Position numbers and translations under genes: made by a program | The notes under the pieces: model-generated | Told to the model about the DNA's origin: nothing | What the model saw: the letters and a program-made list of their open reading frames with translations, nothing else | The model's database searches: none | DNA from: Cryptomeria japonica | Lineage: Eukaryota > Streptophyta > Pinopsida > Cupressales > Cupressaceae | Assembly (NCBI RefSeq): GCF_030272615.1 | Contig: NC_081408.1 | Location: 309,848,450-309,912,449 of the forward strand | Direction of reading: 5' to 3' | Length of the DNA: 64,000 nucleotides | Part shown: piece after piece, positions 56,054 to 64,000 of the stretch | How positions within the stretch are numbered: position 1 is the stretch's first letter | Layout: every line of letters begins with the position of its first letter

Positions 56054-56384
56054 ATTATCTGCCCATTCCTAACACTTCATTGGTAGCCTAGGCAACACTC
56101 TTGTTGGACTCTCTATAAATATGTGAGATATGATATTGGTCAAATCCCTCAAGTAATTCCTTGGCCGTGTTGATAATGTTTTTAATCATCCACGATGGGT
56201 GATTATTACCAAGGAGGCAATTGATAATTTTTTTAAAGTCTCCCTCCAACCAACTTGATAGATTGGAGAGCCCCCATGGCTTCAACTAAGTGATTGGTTT
56301 GATTTCCCAAGGAGAGAGTAGCTACTCCCAAGAAAAAGCCAACATGATTCCGGATAACTCCACCATAGCTTGTTGGCCCAGGAT
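56054..56384 (-). pseudogene. LINE ORF2, C-terminal RNase H half
   Basis: Reading down from 56384 the minus strand gives NPGPTSYGGVIRNHVGFF (RNase H core). It continues with LEGDFKKIINCLLGN and QYHISHIYRESNKSVA (the conserved end, usual R-E-x-N). It picks up exactly where the LINE at 43169 stops (AAKENP), and the overlap is the five bases AGGAT. It cannot be the direct continuation of that LINE because it lies on the wrong side of it. Confidence 0.85.
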
Positions 56385-57610
56385 AGTTAGATAGTTCAAA
56401 TAACCGAAAGACAACTGAGAGAGGGTAGGGGTGAATCAGTTGTCATAGATTACAAGAAAATTTAGCATTTAAAACTTTACTACCAAAAATCAAAACCTTA
56501 ATACCAGAATGCTTAAACCAAATACCAGAATAACACGTAAACAAATTAAGCATAAACAATAATAAAAGAATAAATACCATCCACATGACACCAAGATTTA
56601 TACGCGGAAAACTCGGTAAAGGGAAAAAACATGGTGGGAATCCTACCCATAGTCAGATAATACTTTTGCAGTACGTATGTGAATTACAATTGAGGGGCCT
56701 CCACTTGTAGGAAGGCCAACAACCTAGAGCGCACTACTCATCATAAAAGGAGTCTCACAGACTACATAGAAATCTAGACTACAATTCGGAGAAATGATTG
56801 AACTACAAAGATAGCATCTCCTATGCCTGAGTACAGTTCCAGTTAAGGTCAATACCAAAGGACTAAATCCTCTTAACAAAACCCAACTTGATCTCCAATG
56901 ATCGACCAAATCCTCTGCCTGAATGATATTACATTATTCACACATTATATATCCATTCCCATTCCTATGATCATAATAATCTACAATGAGATCTTACATC
57001 ATATATATACAAACCCTCGACCATAAACAATCAGGTCAGCCACTAGACAATAAACTAGTTACATAATTACAAAACATGTTGGCCTTAGACCAAACAAATA
57101 ATATCCAACCCATAAGACATCCCAGAAACACATCGAGAGGTCCAATCAATAGGTTACATTAAGCTAGTCCATAACTTAGATACACCGGGACCCAAACTAG
57201 GTCCACACGCTAAAGAAATGATCCTAATCCGCCATGTCTCGAACATGATCACCATTAGCATCCTAAATCCATACCAGAAGCTGCATCAACACCACTTATG
57301 CATATCATCAAAATATCTTCATCAAATCTTTGCCGGTGAAACCCTCATCAGAACCACAAACCAAGCTTCCAAGAAAACAGGATAGCATTCATTCACTAGA
57401 CCAAAACCAACTGAATATGAACATGAGTAATCCAATTCCATAACCAAATCATTCCAAAGCATACTGGATCATGCCGAATCCAATCTAACCAAAAACCACA
57501 CAACCTACCGGGACCAGAAGGGTGCCAATAAAGCATCCAAAATAGCTAGTGTTGACATCAATGATAAAACATCAATGCAACACATAATCAATTCCTCCAA
57601 ATGGACAACA
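56385..57610 (-). repeat. copia-2 3' LTR, 1,226 bp, uninterrupted
   Basis: In plus coordinates AGTTAGATAG...AATGGACAACA, so the sense LTR begins TGTTGTCCATTT. The terminal TG on the left has decayed. It contains TATATATA at 57001-57010 (minus-strand TATA-like). It serves as reference for reconstructing the split copia-1 LTR layout. Confidence 0.9.
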
Positions 57611-58001
57611 ATCTCCCCTTTTGGCATTGATGGAAACACTAGATGTGAAAAAAATCTAAGTACCAAGAAATGCCAAACAAGTCTCCCCCAATGGAAGATA
57701 GCCAACAATATCCCACTCAAAGATATAGCAATGAAGTTCTGAAATAAAGACCAAACTCCCCCTGTGGATAATATCTCTATAAAGCTTTGTATTATACATG
57801 TATCACTCCCCCTAATGTATACAACTCCTTAAGTTTTTCACATTAATATCTCTCCCCCTTTGACCTCAATGCTAGAAATCTGATAAAAATATAAAAGCAA
57901 AAAGAAAAACCACTGAAACACAAAGCTAACTACTCCCCCAGAGCAATATCATCCCCACATCAATGCCAAAATGAATAATATCTCTGATAATGTATATCGG
58001 G
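57611..58001 (-). other. copia-2 polypurine tract and five further purine tracts
   Basis: The PPT AAAAGGGGAGAT (57611-57623, minus) abuts the LTR. Five more GGGGGAG tracts lie upstream at about 57683, 57758, 57808, 57856 and 57935. The region is noncoding. Confidence 0.75.
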
Positions 58002-59500
58002 CTAATACCAAAAAGCATCAATCAATTTTTGTACTAGAGGGGCAAAAGCCCCTAACCTATCTCTCAGGTACTCAAATGATTCTTTAGGCCAAAAGTTTAG
58101 TGAAATATCTGCAATCTTCTCTTTAGTTTTCACATAAATCAGTCTAACTTTATTTTCTTCCACTTTCTCCTTCAAAAAGTTATACTTGATAGATATGTGC
58201 TTTGTCTTAGAGTGAAATACCAGATTCTTTGATATTTCAATAGGAACAGAGTTAGCACAGTAAATAACTACCAGTCCAGTGAAATGCAGTTTGATATCCT
58301 TCAACATTTGCTTCATCCATAAAACTCGTGTACAATTAGTAGCAACAACAACATACTCAACTTTAGTAGTAGATAAAGAAGTACATGATTATTTCTTGCT
58401 GATCCGTGAAACCAACTTCTTTCCAAGAAAGAAAGCTCCATCAGAAGTACTTTTCTGGTCATCAATATCTATAGCCCAATCAACATTTGTATATGAACAT
58501 AAAGTAAAGTCATCATACTTAGGGTACCAGAAACCATATTCTGATGTACCTTGCAACTATCCAAAAATCCTTTTCACTGTACTCTCATGATTTTCTCTAG
58601 GATCACTCTGAAATCTAGATGCAATATAAACAACATTCATTATGTTAGGCCTACTCTGAGTCAAATAAATTAGACCTCCAATTATAGATTTATATCTTGT
58701 AGGATTTACCGATGCAGAAACATCTTTCCTTGTCAATTTCTTAGTTGTAACCATAGGAGTACTTACTAGTTTAGAATCTCCCATACCAAATTTCTTCAAC
58801 AATTCCCTAACATACTTACTTTGATAGATGAATATACCTTGATCAATCTAAGTAATCTGCAAACCTAAGAAAAATTTCATTTACCCAATCAAAGACATTT
58901 CGAATCCTTTCTCCATATTCTTAGAAAATTCCATGCACAACTTTTCTTCACCTCCAAAAATGATGTCATCAACAAATACTTTAAAATCAATATATCATCA
59001 TCAATGACCTTATAATATAAACTACTGTTAGCATTATCCTTAGTAAAACCAAGCTTCAAAAGATATTTATCCAACCTTGCATACCAAGCTCTAGGTGCTT
59101 GTTTCAATCCATATAAAGCTTTCCTTAACCTTCAAACCATGTTTGTATCATCTGATAGCGAAAATCCATTAGGTTACTCAATATAAACTTCCTCATCAAG
59201 ATCCCCATTCAAAAAAGCACACTTAACATCCATCTCATAAATCTTGTAGTTCTTATGGGCAACATAGGAAAGAAATAATCTTACAGCTTCAATCCTAGCT
59301 ACAGGTGCAAAAGTCTCACCATAATCAATTCCTTCCTTCTAATAATATCCTTTACAAACCAATATAGCCTTGTCACTTACAACTTGACCATCCTCATTCA
59401 ATTTATTTGTAAATACCTATTTAGTTCCAATAACATTCTCATTTTTAGGCCGGGGAACTAAAGTCCATGTGTTATTCTTCTCAATCTGATCTAATTATTC
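58002..59500 (-). pseudogene. copia-2 reverse transcriptase and RNase H
   Basis: From the left end of the protein: [26 protein letters not shown] (near 59180), KQAPRAWYARLDKYL (59090), and the FVDDIIFG box (58961-58975, reached through a frameshift). Then KKFGMGDSKLVSTPM (58780), GGLIYLTQSRPNIM, SRFQSDPRENH, and the RNase H SLSTTKVEYV (58360; usual T-E-A-E-Y, so the catalytic E is changed). It ends AFWY near 58002. Several stops. Confidence 0.88.
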
Positions 59501-59694
59501 TTCCATAGCTTTCAACCAACATTCATATTTACATGCTTCAATTATTGATACCAATTCAAATTGAAAAATTAAACATACCTCATTAGGCACCAATTTTCTT
59601 CTTGTCATCACTCCATTTTTCTTATCCCAATGATCTGATCTTTAGAATGATTCAATTTCACATACCTAGGAGTCTTCTAACTCTTTGTTCCTCT

Positions 59695-60051
59695 TCATGG
59701 TTCTCCAGTTACTATTGAATTTTCTAATACTGTTAGAGTAACTGGTTCAACACCCTGTTCTGGTAAAGATGCTATCGGTTCCGATATAATCATTTCCACC
59801 ACTGGTTCTTGCTCATAAACTCTAATTTGACCTCTATTTAGCTCATCCACCTTGACACTAGCACTCTCCACAATTCTCTGCAATCTCTTGTTATAACATC
59901 TATATGCTTTGATTTCATTAGAATAACCAAGAAATATGCCTTCATCACATAGGATCAAATTTTCCAATGATATCATCTCTCCTGATATAACATTTACTAT
60001 CAAAGATTCTGAAATATTTAATTGTATGTGTATTTCCAAACCATAATTCAT
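59695..60051 (-). pseudogene. copia-2 integrase C-terminal / linker segment
   Basis: 118 codons containing LCDEGIFLGYSNE, homologous to 590-886 of copia-1 and extending further (PEQGVEPVTLTVLENS). Confidence 0.8.
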
Positions 60052-60217
60052 AAGGTGTCTTACTAGTTTCTCCTTTGATATGTACTCTGTGGAATTTATA
60101 AATTTCTCATGTGCTCACTTCTTCTCTCAAGTAGATATGAGGTAAACAAACTTCCATCATCATTATTCTAGCAACATCCAAGATAGTTATGTTCTTCTAT
60201 TTGACAACTCCATTCTG

Positions 60218-60960
60218 CTAAGGTGTCCGGGGAGCATAAAATTGTCTCCTTATACCATGATTCTCACAAAATTTATTAAAATCACCGAATGTGAATTCTC
60301 CACCATGATCTAACCTCAAACATTTAATCTTCAATCCCATCTCAGTTTCCACTTCAGCCTTAAATATTTTAAATTTTTCAAAAGCCTCATATTTCTCCCT
60401 TAGAAAAGTAACCCACATCATTCTAGAATAATCATCAATGATTAACATGAAATATCTATCACCTTGAAAAATTTTAACTCTAGAAGGGCCACACAAATTG
60501 TTATGAATAAGATCAAGAACATCATGAGATTTATCTTGTATACTCCTAAAAGAGGTTCTGACCTATTTTCCCATTTGACATTCTTTACATACCGGATTAT
60601 AGGGCTTCATAATCTTAGGTATATCTCTAACTTCCTTAGTTGAACTGATCTTTACAATGCAATCAAAATTCACATGACATAGACTCTTATGCCATAGCCA
60701 ACTCTCATCAATTTGTGCAATCAAACATGTCTTGTCACTAGAATTCAAATGAAATACATTACCTTTTGTCTGTGTATTGGTTACAATCTCCAAACCAGAT
60801 CTATTAATGATTTTGCATTTTCCATCCTTGAACTGTAATTGAAATCCCTTATCCACCAATTTTCCTACACTCAAAAGATTATGCTTCAAACCTTCAACAA
60901 AATAAACATTATCAGTATTGTTCTTACCATCCAATGATATAGTTTCTTTTCCTTTGATCA
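60218..60960 (-). pseudogene. copia-2 pre-integrase and integrase core
   Basis: WLWHKSLCHVNF and CKECQMGK (zinc domain), then LIIDDYSRMMW and LRLDHGGEF (two catalytic aspartates). The third catalytic motif is lost: a stop replaces glutamine at 60216 and the glutamate after it is a lysine. The frame is otherwise open in two pieces (60218-60496 and 60563 upward). Confidence 0.87.
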
Positions 60961-61243
60961 TACATGCTTTGTCATCTCCAAAACTAACCAGACCACCATC
61001 AAATTCTTGCAAAGATAGAAACTTCCTTTTATCTCCAGTCATATGATGTGAACATCCATTGTAAATTACCCATTCATTGTTGTCTGCAATTTTAGCAGCA
61101 AATGCCTTCTCTTCAGGTACATTCTCTTCTAGTGTCAAAACATCTTCCTTGATAGCCAGGAACACCCATTCCTTCCCATTGCCAAAACCACTAGCAATCT
61201 TTTGCCGGTTCATCATCAGAATCTGTAATACCTTCCTCATCCA
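60961..61243 (-). pseudogene. copia-2 retropepsin region
   Basis: EWVIYNGCSHHMTG replaces the usual catalytic D-S-G by Y-N-G. It continues in frame into the pre-integrase, so in this copy no insertion separates them. The segment DSDDEP at the gag border is out of frame. Confidence 0.8.
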
Positions 61244-62242
61244 CTATGTAGCATGATTTGTCTTTGTTTTCTTGTACATATACTTGTTCTGATATCTGGG
61301 GTTAGACTTAAAAGATCTTCTAACTCTTTGTTCAAATCTTGAATTCCTTTTAGGACATCTAGATGCAAAATGACCAATCTTATTACATGCAAAACATTTA
61401 AAAGTTGAATTTCCTTCATACTTACTTCCTACCGGTCCTTTGGGCACTCTTCTAGCAAATAGTGCTTCAAGTTTCTCAAACTCATCATCTTCTCTCTTCA
61501 TATCATTGAATTCCTTTGTATATAAAGCTTTCCAATTTTGCTTACCGTTTGATGGTACAGATGCATGAAAAGAAGGTTCAGACTTCATAGCTCTAGAAGG
61601 TCCAAATTCTTCAAGTTCAAAAGCAGATAATTTTCCAACCAAGGTATCTCTGTTGAAAAAAGTATTAGCCATTGTTCTCAATTCATTAATTGCAGTAGCC
61701 TTCATCTTGTAAGCCTGTGGTAGGGCTCTTAGAACTTTAGAAACAATTTCATCTTTACTCAGAGTTCCACCACAACATTGAATTGCCATAACAATCTCAT
61801 TTACCCTTTCCATGAATGCAATAATCCTTTCATCTTCTTCCATCTTTAGGTTTTCATATCTCACCTGGTAACCATCATTATCAATCTTCATAGTAGGTTC
61901 ACCTTTATTAAGAGTCTCCAACTTATCCCTTATAGCCTTTCTAGATGATTTGTTAGTTAATCTCATTATTTTCTGATTAGAAAGTGCACACAAGAGGGCT
62001 TCTCTTTCTCTACAATCATTCTCAAGCTCCTTATCCAAGTTTTCCAGAGGAGGGTTGCCAGATGCTAGATTATGAGGTGTAACACCATTCTGTGTGATCT
62101 TCCAAATCTCCTTCCTAAGACATCTTAGATGAGTCTCCATTTGAATCTTCCATACTATGGAATTTGTTCCATCAAGCCTAAGAATATCTCTCTGAAAGAT
62201 AGCTCCAAATGAACTGGATGAACTTGAACTATTAGTCATCAT
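61244..62242 (-). pseudogene. copia-2 gag, 332 codons open
   Basis: ATG-ATG start; MMTNSSSSSSSFGAIF, LRLDGTNSIVWK, a UBN2-like middle, and the CCHC knuckle CFACNKIGHFASRCP (61340-61390). It stops at TAG 61241-61243, where related elements read on into protease. This is the most intact coding segment in the window. Length and layout are normal for copia gag. Confidence 0.88.
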
Positions 62243-62286
62243 AGGATCTTGCTCAAGTAGTTAAGATTTCTGTAGAGAGGACTAGA

Positions 62287-62298
62287 GCTCTAATACCA
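62287..62298 (-). other. copia-2 primer binding site, initiator-Met tRNA type
   Basis: TGGTATTAGAGC on the minus strand, identical to copia-1 including its mismatch. Confidence 0.88.
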
Positions 62299-62300
62299 AT

Positions 62301-62441
62301 TATTAGATAGTTCAAATAACTAAAAGACAATTGAGAGGAGGGGGTGAATCAGTTGTCATAGATTACCATAACATTTAGAATTTAAAACTTTAATACCAGA
62401 ACCTGAAATATTAATACCGGAATGCTTAAACCAAATATCGG
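62301..62441 (-). repeat. copia-2 5' LTR, inner part
   Basis: 141 bp, the same length as in copia-1 (3964-4104), before the break by A3. Confidence 0.9.
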
Positions 62442-63468
62442 CGATGAGTTGAAATAATGGCTCTGTTTTGATAGATTTTTGTCATAGAATTCCTTCTTAG
62501 GTATTGTGTTTGGGTGATATTTGGGTCAGAAGACTTTCCTAGTTGATGTCTTTTCAAGTATTTCTGGAACTGATTCATCATATACCTAGGGTTGTTATCT
62601 AATGATTTTTAATGTTTCATCTATGAAAATTATCTAAATCAATCTTAGAATGTGGTTTAATTTATGTTATGTTAACATCAATAGATACACATGCTTTTGT
62701 GCACATTAATGTTATGATACAGGGTCAACCAAGATGTTATTGTTCTATTTTCCTACACTAACTTCTTCTTTAATGTAATAAACCATATTCGCCTATTCCT
62801 TTGGGATGTGGGTTGATCGGTTACGAATCTATTATAAAGTTTCCTTATAAATAAAGGTCTCTATCTCCTCTCAAGAGGACAAAATGATCATAGGATTTGT
62901 AGTATCCAGTTTTCAACTCATGTATTTTGCAATCAATTTGGAATAAAGAAGACAATGTTATTTTGAGTTTATTAGTTGTTATCTAGAGTTTTGGATATAC
63001 TCACTCAAGGGGGCCCACTTGGTGAATAATCCCTTTCCATTTTTTCAGTTGATTTCTATCTTTCAAATAGTTTTTGTTTTGGCATTCAACTATTCCTGTA
63101 GCCACAGGAAATAGTTCATGTGTTTGTTCATGCAACCACAACAGGCAAAGTAGCTCCTATCTGCTGGCCAGAACATTGTTATATTCAGTAGTAGTTGCTT
63201 AAGTTACTTTTAGTTGTAAGTTCTAATAAGGTATTAGTTCATCATTTTTTTGCATATTTATTTTAGAGAATTTCCTTTCTAGTAGTAGAATAGAATGGTT
63301 TTAATTTGAACTCAGTGCACATACATTGTTGGCTTGTTTCAAGTTTACATCCGTGGTCAATAAAGTAAATGAGCCTTTTCTACAGGAGGGTTATCTATTC
63401 AGTAAGGATGTCCAATCCCTGAACTAATTTTTAGAACCTAGTTGCTATTCCAGTTGTGAACACCAACA
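62442..63468 (+). repeat. A3 5' LTR
   Basis: Homologous to 4105-5142, with a TATA-like CTTATAAATA at 62844. It lacks the same roughly 175 bp as the A 5' LTR. Confidence 0.9.
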
Positions 63469-63472
63469 TTTT

Positions 63473-63493
63473 TGGTGCCATTGCTGGGGATGG
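63473..63493 (+). other. A3 primer binding site, tRNA-Asp-like
   Basis: TGGTGCCATTGCTGGGGATGG, close to the Athila-type TGGCGCCGTTGCCGGGGA. Confidence 0.78.
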
Positions 63494-63584
63494 TGCCAAA
63501 CTAAAATCCTATTGTAACCATTAGTTTTAATCTTTCTTAGTTTGCTTTAAGAATTAGCTCTTAGAATTCCTTCATAAAATATGT

Positions 63585-64000
63585 ATGCATAGAAGAAAAA
63601 GAGATGCACTGGGAAGATTTCATCCCTCACATTCCACTCATGGAATCAAATTAGATCAAGCCCCAGAAATAAATCCTTTTACTGAAACTTTTGTTCAAGC
63701 CTGTAACCAAGGTGTTTTTGATTTATCAGAGGGAGATCTCGACTTCTTAAACAAATCCTCTAAGAAATTTTTTTTACTTTTAGTTATTTATCAAGGACCA
63801 ATGGCAACAAATCCTCCACCTCCTCCTGCAAACACAACATTTGAGTTTCCTATTCCTGACTAGCATGATAATGCAAACATGAATAATATACCAGCCTCCT
63901 CTCTTCCAAAGTTTTATGGCTTAGTCACAAAAGATCTCGATACATTTCTGCTCAAATTTGACATCCTTTGTAGAAGTTATTGTGATGCCACCGATTCCCA
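63585..64000 (+). pseudogene. A3 gag, N-terminal part
   Basis: MHRRKRDALGRFHPSHS, then EINPFTETF, PPPPP and LPKFYGLVTKD, cut by the window end. One stop at 63861 (TAG where copy 1 has CAG). Confidence 0.85.

Larger units (their letters stand above)
56385..64000 (-). mobile_element. Ty1/copia element 'copia-2', 5' LTR runs off the window
   Basis: Minus strand: 3' LTR 56385-57610, PPT 57611-57623, RNase H/RT 58002-59500, linker 59695-60051, integrase 60218-60960, protease about 61010-61100, gag 61244-62242, PBS 62287-62298, and 5' LTR from 62301, which is split at 62442 by element A3. Left target copy AGGAT at 56380-56384. It is homologous to copia-1, without the solo LTR. Confidence 0.92.
62442..64000 (+). 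mobile_element. Ty3/gypsy element 'A3', second copy of A, cut by window end
   Basis: 5' LTR 62442-63468 (CGATGAGTTG...AACACCAACA, 1,027 bp), PBS 63473, gag from 63585. It is inserted at exactly the same base of the copia LTR as A. Confidence 0.9.

Noticed and set aside
62442-62460. Two independent insertions of A at the same LTR base
   Set aside because: Would need identical site choice plus the same later LTR deletion and the same LINE flank; duplication is simpler.
1-64000. Integrated plant pararetrovirus
   Set aside because: All pol segments are accompanied by integrase and LTRs; no movement protein or coat motif of a caulimovirus was seen.

Overview
The window is nuclear DNA of a seed plant with a transposon-rich genome; a gymnosperm fits the style, but the sequence alone does not prove it. 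I found no intact host gene, tRNA gene, rRNA gene or CRISPR array. Almost everything is decayed retrotransposon: Ty1/copia, Ty3/gypsy (Athila/Tat-like), two further LTR families with no reverse transcriptase of their own, and an L1-type LINE. Some coding segments below start at a non-ATG codon because they are fragments of longer, broken frames.

Layout. Positions 1-43168 are one nested stack. A minus-strand copia element (copia-1) enters from the left (RT, integrase, a solo LTR inserted at 1799-2621, protease, gag, PBS), and its 5' LTR starts at 3964. That LTR is split at 4105 by a plus-strand Ty3/gypsy element (A, 4105-42077). The gag of A is split by a minus-strand element B1 (6511-24585, perfect 5-bp target duplication GAACT). 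The gag of B1 is split by a plus-strand element C (10720-20895). The 3' LTR of A is split by a second B copy (B2, 33100-40993, plus strand). The copia-1 LTR resumes at 42078 and ends at 43168 inside the RNase H region of a minus-strand LINE (43169-48472). Positions 48473-55450 are AT-rich, with several minisatellites and no convincing gene. From 55455 come a copia LTR fragment, the missing C-terminal half of a LINE RNase H (56054-56384), a second copia element in the same orientation (copia-2, from 56385) and, in its 5' LTR at the same site, a second copy of A (A3, from 62442).

Interpretation. Copia-2 plus A3 (59166-64000) is a diverged copy of 1-5674, offset by about 58.3 kb. They share the insertion point of A in the copia LTR, the AGGAT target flank in the LINE and a roughly 175-bp length difference in the LTR. 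This is best explained by tandem segmental duplication of the LINE/copia/A stack. The solo LTR at 1799 came later and is in copy 1 only.

How the parts work together. Copia encodes gag-protease-integrase-RT/RNase H. A encodes gag-protease-RT-RNase H-integrase plus an extra downstream ORF with a nuclear-localisation-like motif. B encodes only Gag and a retropepsin-like domain. C encodes one long Q/P-rich protein of unknown family. B and C have almost the same primer binding site and would need enzymes supplied in trans. All large reading frames carry stops or frameshifts. The most unusual signals are the GC-rich palindrome array in the B LTRs (1, 2, 3 and 5 units), a seven-unit minisatellite at 50274-50420 whose hairpin stems co-vary, and the 104-bp duplication around element C.
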